Shown: positions 1 through 7,794 of the stretch, piece by piece | How the letters are laid out: every line of letters starts with the position of its first letter | How positions within the stretch are numbered: the stretch's first letter is position 1 | Source: Bacillota bacterium | GTDB lineage: Bacteria > Bacillota > UBA4882 > UBA8346 | Direction: 5' to 3' | DNA length: 64,000 nucleotides | Assembly: GCA_023400055.1 (NCBI GenBank) | Contig: JAEXFN010000038.1 | Location: 124,001 to 188,000 of the forward strand | Made by a program: the position numbers and the translations under genes | Notes under the pieces: model-generated | Databases searched by the model: none | What the model was told of the DNA's origin: nothing | The model's input: the letters and a program-made list of their open reading frames with translations, nothing else

Positions 1-1
1 C

Positions 2-247
2 AGTGGAGGCTATGCTTCGCAAACTTTTGAAATATGGGAAAGCTCGGAAAATCCTGTCATCGGCAGAACCGAAACCGACAGCGGTACAATTATCTGGAGT
101 ATGGTCAAAACCACGGGTAAATGGAAAGCAGTTAGCATGACGATTACTTTCAACTCCATGACAACTTCGGCGCAAAATTCGGTCAAGGCGGCTTTGGGAG
201 CAACGGTTAAGGGATTCCGATTTGGAAAAGCGTATATCAATTTCTAG
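2..247 (+). CDS. C-terminal fragment of an unrecognised protein
   Basis: This reading frame is open from the window edge to TAG at 245-247 and encodes the last 81 residues of a protein whose start lies outside. The fragment is rich in Ser, Thr and aromatic residues (for example ASQTFEIWESSENPVIG) and ends in ...AYINF. I do not recognise the family. The next gene starts 21 bp downstream on the same strand and encodes a secreted beta-rich protein, so the two may be co-transcribed and both act in the envelope. That link is inference. A non-coding stretch would be unlikely to keep such protein-like composition. Confidence 0.6.
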   Translation, partial: SGGYASQTFEIWESSENPVIGRTETDSGTIIWSMVKTTGKWKAVSMTITFNSMTTSAQNSVKAALGATVKGFRFGKAYINF

Positions 248-268
248 TTAGTTGAAGGTTCGCAATTA

Positions 269-2113
269 ATGCGGAAGATAGTTTATTTTATTTTAATAGG
301 GCTCTGTTTGACTTGCCTCATTTCATATCAAAGTCATGCCGCGGAAGTTGTTCATTCCGCGGCTGATATTATTTCCCCGGAAATTACAATTATCACTCCC
401 CGGGCCGATAGTGCGATTGATGATGCGCAACCATGGATTGAAGTCCAGATGGTTGATATGGGTTCCGGTTTGCAGCCCAAAACAATTCGATTATATTTGG
501 ATGGTATTAATGTGACCGGGCAAGCATTGATTGAAGAGATCGAAGTGACCGGTCAAGCACCGGTTCAACCATTACGGGTACGTTATCAACCCAACCGCGC
601 ATTAGCGCCCGGAATGCATAAGGTGATCGTTAGGGTCCAGGATAAGGCCGGAAACTTAGCGGAGTGCCGTTGGAATTTTCAAATGAGTACCGGACAAGAC
701 AGGGGTATCGGCTTAAGCGGAGTTAATACGTTACAAATCGAGGAATACCCCATTCGACAAATTACCGATAACGTTGACCTCGACCTTCAAGCCTGGCTGG
801 GTCATACCAAGTTTCGTATTAACCAGCAAGGAAATATTACCAACTATCCAGCGGGAAGTCCCGATTTTATCTACAAAGGATATAATATCTACAATACTGG
901 ATATACAGTGGGGATAACCCATCAAAATGTCGAAGCGTTATGGGGTAATGTGACCGTGCCGCTTGATTCGGAATTGCTCCAGATGGATCCGGCGATTAAT
1001 GGTAGCATCGTCAATGGTCAAGTTGGTAACGATACCGGAAATTATCAATTTGCAGTATTTTCGGGAGATGTTGGCAGCACCTCGGGACTAGGGATTGCAA
1101 TTTACCAATGCCAAGGCATTGTCGGATTTTGGCAATCACAGTCCGGATTGCAACTGGAGAGCTTTGGTTTACGGTTTGGTGATGATTTCGGCTCCTATTA
1201 TCTTGGCTTGAAGGGAAGTATGGCCGTTCGGCAACTTTTAGTCCGTTTTGAAACAATCTATGGCTCGTTGGATGATACGGCGGGAAACGCGTTGGCATTG
1301 CATTTGGACCAGCCGGTTGGACCGGCTTATTTAGGCTTTGATTATATCCTGTTTCAGCCCGATTATCCGACAACAGGCACTCCGACCTCATTTTCTTTGG
1401 ACGAAAATAATGGTAGTCGCCGCTATGCCCTGCGAACGAACCTTCGGTTAAGTAAAAATCAAGCGTTGCGTTTTCAAGGGTCTTTCACTGAAGATAATTT
1501 GAACCACTCAGCTGTATTAACCCGTTATCGGAAAAATTACTATGTAGATTATCAAATGCAGCCTGCGGTTTCGAGCGTTTTGAACCTCAATTATCAAGAA
1601 GATTATCGCTATCAAAATAATGGTTTTAATCGAGTAGACCCGGATCAGACCAAATCAATTTTAGCCGGTTATCAGCAGCAGTATCGTAATGTGACATTCA
1701 ATACCTCCATTACTTCAAGCCATGAAAATAACGCTGGGGAGATCTCCGCAACTAAACAGTATTTGCTATCTTGTACGTACCCGGTAAGTACAGTAAACTT
1801 GACACCATCTATCAGCTGGCAACAAGATCAGGACAAATATTGTGAGAATGTAACCGAGATGCGTGTAACTGTTGATTTTGGGTGGAACCCGGAGCTTAGC
1901 CGCAATAAGGTCGCGCTGTTTCACCGAATTCGGAACGAGGAACGCAATAATTCAATGACTAAAACTCATGAGACCGGTTGGGAGGCAACATTGAACTTGA
2001 AGACCGGCAATCATTCCTCATTTATCCTCACTTACGATAACTCTTTATGGGAAGATGAAGAAGATAAAGGTACCGATCGAACACTGCGGCTTGAATGGAG
2101 AGTACAATTTTAA
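269..2113 (+). CDS. Secreted Ig-like/beta-barrel-like protein, probable outer-membrane protein
   Basis: The protein has 614 residues. Residues 1-24 form a signal peptide (MRKIVYF, hydrophobic core, cleavage near SHA-AE). Residues about 36-138 resemble a bacterial Ig-like domain (DMGSGLQPKTIRLYLDG, VRVQDKAGNLAECRWNF). The remainder is a long run of alternating polar and hydrophobic segments with many Tyr, Asn and Gln, as in transmembrane beta-barrels. The last residues (LRLEWRVQF) place hydrophobics at positions -1, -3, -5, -7 and -9 and end in Phe, the classical outer-membrane beta-signal recognised by BamA-type machinery. The start ATG at 269 has GAAGG ten bases upstream. Exact function is unknown. 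A surface-exposed cell-wall protein of a monoderm is the alternative, but the C-terminal signature argues against it. Confidence 0.7.
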   Translation: MRKIVYFILIGLCLTCLISYQSHAAEVVHSAADIISPEITIITPRADSAIDDAQPWIEVQMVDMGSGLQPKTIRLYLDGINVTGQALIEEIEVTGQAPVQPLRVRYQPNRALAPGMHKVIVRVQDKAGNLAECRWNFQMSTGQDRGIGLSGVNTLQIEEYPIRQITDNVDLDLQAWLGHTKFRINQQGNITNYPAGSPDFIYKGYNIYNTGYTVGITHQNVEALWGNVTVPLDSELLQMDPAINGSIVNGQVGNDTGNYQFAVFSGDVGSTSGLGIAIYQCQGIVGFWQSQSGLQLESFGLRFGDDFGSYYLGLKGSMAVRQLLVRFETIYGSLDDTAGNALALHLDQPVGPAYLGFDYILFQPDYPTTGTPTSFSLDENNGSRRYALRTNLRLSKNQALRFQGSFTEDNLNHSAVLTRYRKNYYVDYQMQPAVSSVLNLNYQEDYRYQNNGFNRVDPDQTKSILAGYQQQYRNVTFNTSITSSHENNAGEISATKQYLLSCTYPVSTVNLTPSISWQQDQDKYCENVTEMRVTVDFGWNPELSRNKVALFHRIRNEERNNSMTKTHETGWEATLNLKTGNHSSFILTYDNSLWEDEEDKGTDRTLRLEWRVQF

Positions 2114-2793
2114 ATTAAATTACGTTAACGTTCAGCATTCCTATTTCTCAATCGATCGGCTTTTCGCCATCACCCCCGATACGGAGAACCGTATCACAAA
2201 TAAAGTTTGAAGAGTAAAGTTTAAAGTTTGAAAATTAGTCTATGGTTTGGCCCGTTTCCAGGCGGGTTCCGCCTTGCCGTTTCAGAAGGCTCCCAATATG
2301 GGCTCTCTTGTATAATTTTATCGTTTTGAGGATAAATGTCTCTTTGATTCGTTCAACAAGCTCATTTTGTTAATGAAAGAGCTGATGATTATCAAGTTAG
2401 CTCTACATAGGAAACCAGGACATGAGCGATGCGGGCGACCGATGATCGAAAGTCCGTCGGTATCACCGACGGACTCTCCAATGAAAGATAACTTCCAACG
2501 ATCGCATTATACCGCGAAAAGCCGGGCATGAAGTATCGTTTTTGTACCCGAAAAATATCATCCGCCTCCCGAAATTGATCCAATGAATGGAAGGATAGAA
2601 TCATGGCTTGAACCATGATTGAGGATTCTTGGGTAGGATGACTTTAAGTTTTTGGGCCTAAAACAAGGATTCCGCCTGCAGGCGGATTGTTACGCTAAAC
2701 TTAGCGTAACAGAGTTGCAAGCGGGCCGATTTAGGATTGCATGCCGACAATTTGAAGGATTGGGACGAAAGCCGGATAGGAAACAGTACTCTT
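2114..2793. other. Gene-poor stretch with palindromes and a degenerate repeat element
   Basis: No convincing gene lies here. It holds the palindrome ACGTTAACGT (2122-2131), a degraded copy of the dispersed element with DnaA-box-like units (2178-2395), and three perfect inverted repeats: AGTCCGTCGGT with its complement at 2451-2475, the 16-bp palindrome TCCGCCTGCAGGCGGA at 2670-2685, and GTTACGCTAA with its complement at 2689-2710. The last two sit about 90-120 bp beyond the stop of the convergent aldo-keto reductase gene and could act in termination, but none is followed by a clear T-run. Confidence 0.6.
2178..2395 (+). repeat. Degenerate copy (A) of the dispersed leader plus 21-bp-unit element
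   Basis: The segment AAGTTTGAAGAG, then a GC-rich part (GTTTCCAGGCGGGTTCCGCC), then AATATGGG.TCTCTTGTATAAT, matches the leader of the copies at 4964-5363 and 23376-23774. It is followed by only three units (2334-2353, 2354-2374, 2375-2395). The first unit is 20 bp and its box has decayed to TGAGGATAA; the third carries TGTTAATGA. No unit here keeps a consensus DnaA box, so this copy looks like a decayed or truncated relative. Confidence 0.75.
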
Positions 2794-3909
2794 TTATTCC
2801 AGCGCCTGGGCAATCGTCTTCATGTTTTCGATGATCCCGATGTGCTGCGGACAGACCCGCTCGCAGTTTCCGCAGGCAACGCAGTCCGAGGCTTTACCGC
2901 TAAATCGAGTTTCAAGCCCATAGCGGCTCTTCGCGCTGACGAGATCATTATAGATCATCTTGCGGTTATACGTCGCAAAAACATTGGGAATGAGGATATT
3001 CTGCGGGCAGCCTTTTACGCAATATTGGCACGCTGTACAGGGAATACTGGGAATTTCACTGAGCGCTTGCCGCGCCTTCTCAACCACAGCGAGTTCCTCT
3101 TGCTTAAGCGGCTGGAAGTTTTCCATAAAAGATACGTTGTCCCGTACCTGGTCGATGGTAGACATTCCGCTCAGCACCGTAATGATGTTGTCCAGGGAGG
3201 CCGCATAACGGATCGCCCATGATGCCAGCGAAACATGGGGATTGGCGTCTTGGAATATTTTGCGGATGCTTTCGGGCGGGTTCGCCAAGAGGCCGCCCTT
3301 AACCGGTTCCATCACGACGATCGGTTTGTGATGCTTCAGTGCCACTTCATAGCATTTGCGAGCCTGAATGGTGGGGCTCTCCCAGTCGTCGTAATTCAGC
3401 TGGAATTGAACAAACTCCATCTCCGGGTGCTCAGTCAAAATTTTATCAAGCGCGTCCGCTTTGTCATGGATTGAAAAACCGATGTGCCGCACCAGGCCTT
3501 TTTCCTTAAGTTCGCGGACATAATCCCACATTCCGAAATCCTCAAAACTTTGGGTGCGGCTGTCTCCCAGATTGTGGAGCAGGTAGAAATCGATATAACC
3601 CGCCCCGGTGCGCTCCAATGAAGTCTGGAACATATGCTTGGCCTCTGCGGCGGTTTTGACAATCCAGACCGGGCATTTGGTCGCAATTTGGAAGCTTTCA
3701 CGCGGATAACGGTCCACGATTGCCGTTTTCATGGCCTCTTCCGATTTCCCGCCGATATAACCCCATGAAGAGTCAAAATAACTGAACCCTTTGGCCATGA
3801 ACAGATCGACCATTTCTTTGGTCTGTTCGATATCAATTTCCGCGCCGATCATCGGCAGCCGCATAAATCCGAACCCAAGTTTCGGTATGGTTTCACCTAA
3901 ATAGGACAT
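2794..3909 (-). CDS. Aldo/keto reductase with C-terminal ferredoxin domain
   Basis: This 371-residue protein joins an AKR barrel to a dicluster ferredoxin tail. The AKR tetrad is visible: Asp46 (YFDSSWGY), Tyr51, Lys78 (ATKCPVW) and His112 (YLLHNLGD). Two [4Fe-4S] motifs follow: CTACQYCVKGCP from about residue 291 and CVACGNCERVCP from about residue 343. Members of this family are common in anaerobes and are thought to couple NAD(P)H or ferredoxin electrons to carbonyl reduction; the substrate is unknown. The gene is the last of a minus-strand set with DUF6485 (60 bp upstream) and a TetR regulator, which suggests induction by a small toxic or signalling molecule. The length is normal for the family. 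Confidence 0.93.
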   Translation of the reverse strand: MSYLGETIPKLGFGFMRLPMIGAEIDIEQTKEMVDLFMAKGFSYFDSSWGYIGGKSEEAMKTAIVDRYPRESFQIATKCPVWIVKTAAEAKHMFQTSLERTGAGYIDFYLLHNLGDSRTQSFEDFGMWDYVRELKEKGLVRHIGFSIHDKADALDKILTEHPEMEFVQFQLNYDDWESPTIQARKCYEVALKHHKPIVVMEPVKGGLLANPPESIRKIFQDANPHVSLASWAIRYAASLDNIITVLSGMSTIDQVRDNVSFMENFQPLKQEELAVVEKARQALSEIPSIPCTACQYCVKGCPQNILIPNVFATYNRKMIYNDLVSAKSRYGLETRFSGKASDCVACGNCERVCPQHIGIIENMKTIAQALE

Positions 3910-3969
3910 ATTGTCCTCCTTAATGTAAGTCTTAATAATTCAGCCTGAAAGAAAACGGCAGTGGAGGTG

Positions 3970-4221
3970 TTATAACGGATTCAGGTTAGTTTCCGCCTTT
4001 TTTTGATCATATTCTGCTTTATGCTTGTGAAAAAAATCGACGAAATCCGCATACGTATAACTTTTATAGCCGCTGAGATCGTCGGCAACCTGCAGCCAAA
4101 AGCAAGCCGGGATTTCACCGGACTTCAGATTCTTTGTGATGCACAAATCGCACCCTTCCGAATGATTCAGCGGGTGGTTCTTGCAGTTTGTTACGATGCA
4201 AGTACAGAAATGCTGCTCCAT
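3970..4221 (-). CDS. Small cysteine-rich protein, DUF6485-like
   Basis: This 83-residue protein carries a conserved Cys/His pattern (CTC, NCKNHP, GCDLCITKNL) followed by a charged helical tail. It resembles the DUF6485 family of anaerobes, in which the cysteines probably bind a metal or an iron-sulfur cluster; no function is established that I know of. It lies between the TetR gene and the aldo-keto reductase gene on the same strand with short gaps, so it is likely co-expressed with them. The ATG at 4221 follows AAAGGAGC on the coding strand, a good ribosome binding site. Confidence 0.8.
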   Translation of the reverse strand: MEQHFCTCIVTNCKNHPLNHSEGCDLCITKNLKSGEIPACFWLQVADDLSGYKSYTYADFVDFFHKHKAEYDQKKAETNLNPL

Positions 4222-4295
4222 GTTTTTGCTCCTTTTGTTTATAAAGATGTGCGTAATCTTTCATACCCGAATCTCGAAACCGAAAGGCATTTATT

Positions 4296-4862
4296 TTATT
4301 TTTTAACAGCATCCCAACTGATCTGAATGATCTTTTGAATGTCTGCTTCGGTTAAATGAATATTGCGTTTTAAATACACTTTGGCAACTTGAACGATCGA
4401 ATGACTTAAATAAGTCATCAGCAAATCAACATCGACTGGTTTTAACTCCCCTTGCCGGATGCCTTGCTCAAAAACATTGCTTAGCGGTTGAAACAGAAGG
4501 TTTAGATCATCCATGTTGCCGACCAAAGGCGAATTTGAGAATTGTTCGAGAAATAGAAAATATTGCTTATTTTCCGGCACGAAGGTCAGCACATTCCTCA
4601 CCAGCAGTTCAACCGCCAGACGCGTGGGAGTAACTTCCTGAATACCGTGAAACATGGCGGTAAATAATTTTTTTTTCACATCGAGATAGACCTTTTTTAA
4701 CATATCCTCCTTGTTTTCAAAATAGACGTATAGGGTAGAAGCAGAAACGCCGGCTCTTTTCCCGATTTTGGACATCGAAATATTCGCAAAGCCGATTTCG
4801 TTCAGCAATTCGATGGTCGCTTCAAAAATAGCGTCTTTTTTATTATCATCTTTAATGCGCAT
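4296..4862 (-). CDS. TetR-family transcriptional regulator
   Basis: This 188-residue regulator (start at the MRIKDD methionine) has an N-terminal HTH (AIFEATIELLNEIGFANISMSKIGKRAGVS is the helix region, residues about 10-40, followed by TLYVYFENKEDML) and a variable C-terminal ligand domain. The frame stays open upstream to 4955, but the family alignment starts near MRIKDD and the upstream part (MSDEAYKTGSSS) is atypical; neither start has a strong ribosome binding site. The perfect palindrome AACGATCGTT lies only 11-20 bases upstream of the chosen start, a plausible autoregulatory operator. Likely targets are its own operon with DUF6485 and the aldo-keto reductase. Confidence 0.88.
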   Translation of the reverse strand: MRIKDDNKKDAIFEATIELLNEIGFANISMSKIGKRAGVSASTLYVYFENKEDMLKKVYLDVKKKLFTAMFHGIQEVTPTRLAVELLVRNVLTFVPENKQYFLFLEQFSNSPLVGNMDDLNLLFQPLSNVFEQGIRQGELKPVDVDLLMTYLSHSIVQVAKVYLKRNIHLTEADIQKIIQISWDAVKK

Positions 4863-4872
4863 ATTCTTATAA

Positions 4873-4882
4873 TAAACGATCG
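4873..4882. promoter_or_regulatory. Candidate TetR operator palindrome
   Basis: The sequence AACGATCGTT is a perfect 10-bp dyad just upstream of the preferred TetR start codon, the usual place for a TetR autoregulatory site. Position estimated from the line at 4861; functional assignment is inference. Confidence 0.4.
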
Positions 4883-4963
4883 TTCGATTAATATCAAGAG
4901 GGGTCCCGATACAAATTTTAGACGAGGAGCCGGTTTTGTAAGCTTCATCGCTCATGGTTCGAC

Positions 4964-5363
4964 CCGATATGAAGACCGTATCATAAGTGGAAGTTTGAAG
5001 AGTGAAGTTTGAAGTTTAAAAATTGGTCACGGCTTGGGTCGTTTCCAGGCGGGTTCCGCGGCTGCCGTTTCGGATAGCTTACAATATGGGTTCTCTTGTA
5101 TAATATAATCGTTTTGTGGATAAGTGATCTCTTTGAGTCGTTCCATAAGCTCGTTTTGTGAATAATTAAGCTCTCTCAGTCACTCAACAAGCTCATTTTG
5201 TGGATAAGAGAGCTCGTTTTGTTAATAAAAGAGTTCTTTTTGTGAATAAGTGAGCTCATTCAGTCGCTCAATAAGCTCTTTCAGTCACTCAACAAGCTCA
5301 TTTTGTGGATAAGAGAGCTTATTTTGTTAATGAAAGAGCTCTTTTTGTGAATAAACGATCTAT
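4964..5363 (+). repeat. Dispersed element B: leader plus twelve 21-bp units with DnaA-like boxes
   Basis: The leader (4964-5111) matches copies at 2178 and 23376: short AAGTTTGAAGAG repeats, GTTTCCAGGCGGGTTCCGC, AATATGGGTTCTCTTGTATAA. It runs into exactly twelve contiguous 21-bp units (5112-5363). Half the units start TTTTGTGGATAAG or TTTTGTGAATAA, which contain the reverse complement of the DnaA box TTATNCACA; consensus boxes sit at 5115, 5157, 5199, 5241, 5304 and 5346. The other units are TTTTGTTAAT type or a box-less TTCAGTC.CTCAA.AAGCTC type. Most units end in AGCTC, often forming GAGCTC. Two helical turns separate neighbouring units, so all boxes face one side of the DNA. Confidence 0.9.
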
Positions 5364-5554
5364 TTCTATCCTGAAAATAGAAACTCGATCCTCCAAAAAT
5401 TCACCTTATTTTATATCGAAGGGTGCCCTTTTGGAATAAAGTTTCTTTTTTGTTAGAAACCTGGGATGAGTCTGAAATTCATCTATATATTGACAAGCCA
5501 GAAATGACGGTTAAGTAACCATAAGCGTCAAACGCTGAAAGAGAATCGGATTGC

Positions 5555-6187
5555 TCAAGCAAGTGTTTTTGTCAAAAAAGGTTTGGTTTTATTAATTACG
5601 GGATCCATGACAATGCCGGTGCACAAAATAGAAATCACAGTGCCAATACCGATTTTGCCGCCAAACACGATTCCGACGATACCTAAAATCGCATCAAAAA
5701 CGATTTTTGCTGTCTTATATTTTAGTTTGCTGTGCTGATAAATGATAGCCACGATTGATTCCAGAGGTCCCAACCCGAAATCCACCGCAACATAAATGCC
5801 TAGGCCGATTCCCATCAACAGCGTACCAACCGCGGATACCATGATCTTGTTCAGAAATGGCAGAGCCGCCAGATTCAACGGGTCTATCACAGCGGAGGCA
5901 AGGTTAACATACAAGCCCAGCGTAAACGTGCAAAGGACCGTACCTACGCTGATGTGTTTTCTGGCCAGGATCAAAAGCACTAAAAGAAAGGCTGCGTTGG
6001 CAAGAATATTCGCATTTCCCTGTGAGATATGTATCAAATGGTGCAGGCCATCTGCAAATGTCCCCATCGGGGAAGAGCCAAGCTCCACCGAATACAAAAA
6101 GGCCAGCCCGATACCATTGACAAAAAGGCCGAAGCTAATAGCTAGAATTCGGATAATCAGGCGATTTATTTGTGCCATTGATCTCAA
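5555..6187 (-). CDS. YczE/YyaS-type integral membrane protein
   Basis: The product (about 210 residues) has five or more predicted membrane segments separated by short loops, with conserved GSSPMGTFADGL near the first loop and DFGLGPLESIV in the middle, features of the YczE/YyaS/YitT-like membrane protein family. The biochemical role of this family is not known; it is often described only as a membrane protein. The frame opens with a GTG at 6202, but that codon lies inside the ribosome binding site GAGGAG; TTG at 6187 is 7 bases downstream of GGAG and is the better start (ATG at 6178 is an alternative). The gene stands alone, divergent from the LacI gene. Confidence 0.8.
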   Translation of the reverse strand: MRSMAQINRLIIRILAISFGLFVNGIGLAFLYSVELGSSPMGTFADGLHHLIHISQGNANILANAAFLLVLLILARKHISVGTVLCTFTLGLYVNLASAVIDPLNLAALPFLNKIMVSAVGTLLMGIGLGIYVAVDFGLGPLESIVAIIYQHSKLKYKTAKIVFDAILGIVGIVFGGKIGIGTVISILCTGIVMDPVINKTKPFLTKTLA

Positions 6188-6244
6188 AATGGATCTCCTC
6201 ACTGTGATGATAGTTACATTGGCGCATTGAAGAAATGGAATAAG

Positions 6245-6297
6245 TTTATCGTTTTATCAAATGATTAAATTTAAATATCGTTATCTTTTACGATAAA
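6245..6297. promoter_or_regulatory. Spaced inverted repeat in the divergent promoter region
   Basis: TTTATCGT (6245-6252) and its complement ACGATAAA (6290-6297) lie 37 bp apart in AT-rich DNA between the YczE-like gene and the LacI gene. The arms could be half-sites for a regulator that loops or binds cooperatively. Which protein binds is not visible. Confidence 0.35.
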
Positions 6298-6372
6298 TCA
6301 ATATTTATAAGCATTGTATCAGGCAAATTTATATTAGTCAAGCGCAATAGTTTTTATAGAATTTACTTTATA

Positions 6373-6400
6373 TTGACTAATTTGTAATCTATGTTATACT
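6373..6400 (+). promoter_or_regulatory. Sigma-A-type promoter for the LacI gene
   Basis: TTGACT (6373-6378) and TATACT (6395-6400) are separated by 16 bp, close to the sigma-A consensus. The LacI ATG lies about 150 bp downstream. Just after the -10, GATAAAACGTTAAAC has an ACGT-centred core as seen in LacI-family operators, so autoregulation is possible. Confidence 0.6.
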
Positions 6401-6547
6401 GTTTTTGTGATTGATAAAACGTTAAACTAATTTGCTTCAATCTCTCATCCTGGAATGTTTGGCGGCTGTCATCAGCAGATCTATTTCCGGGTTCCGGTCG
6501 GGATACAGATTGATGCATTGATACATGATACATGGAGGCGGAGAGTC

Positions 6548-7558
6548 ATGGGCTCGACAATTAAAGACGTTGCCAAAAAAGCGGGCGTTTCTCCTACCAC
6601 TGTTTCTCTGGTTTTTAACAACCGGGAATCGAGAGTTTCTGAGACCACGCGAGAAAGAGTGATGGCCGTTGCCAAAGAGCTGAATTATTATCCCAACCAG
6701 TTTGCAGCGAGCCTCGTTACAAAGAGGTCCCATATCATCGGAGTGGTTTCCGATTCTGTTAATATCTTTTCGGCTCAGGTTATTACCGGTATCGTCAAAC
6801 AAGCGAAACTAAAAGGATATCAGGTTGTTCAGGTAAGTGCCTCACAGGAAAACGAAGATGACGTAGAATACCTCAATATCTTTTTGAACCAGGGAATTGA
6901 TGGCGTTATCTTCCCTCATTCCTCGATTTGCAGCCTGAAAAATTTGAAAAATGGATTTCAGTCGATGATTCGTTCGGGCGTTCCCGCGATCGCAATGGAT
7001 GTCGAAATCAACGGAGCTACTTCTTGCGCTGACATATGCGATCATGTTTACGGGGGATATCTCGCAACCCGTCATCTGATCGACTATGGGCACCAAAAGA
7101 TCGGCGCCATCTCCGGTCCGAGAGATTATATCAGTTCCGTAAAGCGTTTGGAGGGTTACTGTAAGGCGTTGGAGGAGGCGGGAATTCCTTTCGACCCGTC
7201 TCTGATCTATACCGGCAACTACAAGCTGGAAAGCGGTCAAGACGCTCTGCCGTATCTTCTGGGCAAAGGTGTAACCGCGATTTTTGCATTTAATGATATG
7301 ATAGCCCTCGGCATTTACAAGGCAATCCGCAATTACGGGATGTCCATCCCAAAAGACATTTCCGTCGTCGGATACGACGATATCTTTATTTCCGACGTTT
7401 TGGAGGTGCCGCTTACCACAGTCCATATCCCAATTGAGGATATTGGGAGACGCGCGGCACAGGAACTCATCGAACTGATTGAGAATAAGCAGCCAGCCGC
7501 AGACCAAAAAAAGTGCGAGCCCGTCCTGATGGTGCGTGCCAGTACCAGGAGACTGTAG
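6548..7558 (+). CDS. LacI-family regulator of the nucleoside module
   Basis: This 336-residue repressor has an N-terminal HTH (TIKDVAKKAGVSPTTVSLVF, residues 4-23), the hinge FAASLVTKRSHIIGVVSD and a periplasmic-binding-protein-like effector domain ending with VVGYDDIFISDVLEVPLTT. The ATG at 6548 follows GGAGGCGGAGAG and aligns with the family; the frame is open further upstream, but that part is not protein-like. The gene stands directly before the ECF nucleoside-type transporter and nucleoside phosphorylase genes, so it probably senses a nucleoside or a pentose derived from one (inference from position; the ligand cannot be read from the sequence). Confidence 0.93.
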   Translation: MGSTIKDVAKKAGVSPTTVSLVFNNRESRVSETTRERVMAVAKELNYYPNQFAASLVTKRSHIIGVVSDSVNIFSAQVITGIVKQAKLKGYQVVQVSASQENEDDVEYLNIFLNQGIDGVIFPHSSICSLKNLKNGFQSMIRSGVPAIAMDVEINGATSCADICDHVYGGYLATRHLIDYGHQKIGAISGPRDYISSVKRLEGYCKALEEAGIPFDPSLIYTGNYKLESGQDALPYLLGKGVTAIFAFNDMIALGIYKAIRNYGMSIPKDISVVGYDDIFISDVLEVPLTTVHIPIEDIGRRAAQELIELIENKQPAADQKKCEPVLMVRASTRRL

Positions 7559-7639
7559 CTGTCGCATAATCTTTCAATATAACGAAAAGCTGAAATTAGT
7601 TTTAGAAATTAGAAAGAAGATGAGAGGAGGCCTTTCTGC

Positions 7640-7691
7640 GGGCCGGAAGAAACATGGGCAACGAAATGCTGCGAGGGGGTGTTGCTGGCCC
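7640..7691 (+). other. Candidate structured 5' leader of the ECF operon
   Basis: Two nested helices can form: GGGCC (7640-7644) with GGCCC (7687-7691), and GCAAC (7658-7662) with GTTGC (7681-7685), enclosing a purine-rich loop. The region is transcribed ahead of the ECF S gene at 7795. It does not match the purine riboswitch core. It may be an undescribed leader or simply chance pairing. Confidence 0.25.
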
Positions 7692-7794
7692 AAGAATGCA
7701 GACTCAGAAACCAAGTTATTACGGCTTCGACTTCATTTTCATGCTGTAACGTTGGTTTATTGCAACAAAACAAAAAAAGGGGAGGGTATTTCAA

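Larger units (their letters stand above)
4863..5554. other. Intergenic stretch holding repeat element B
   Basis: Between the TetR gene and the YczE-like gene there is no supported gene. The stretch holds the leader of the dispersed element (4964-5111), its twelve 21-bp units (5112-5363) and about 190 bp of AT-rich DNA (5364-5554) in which I see nothing defined. Confidence 0.7.

Noticed and set aside
2392..2616. 74-residue minus-strand frame
   Set aside because: No ribosome binding site, no recognisable motif, and it overlaps inverted repeats.
7559..7794. Purine riboswitch ahead of the ECF operon
   Set aside because: The context invited it, but the conserved three-way-junction core sequences are absent; only weak nested helices are seen.
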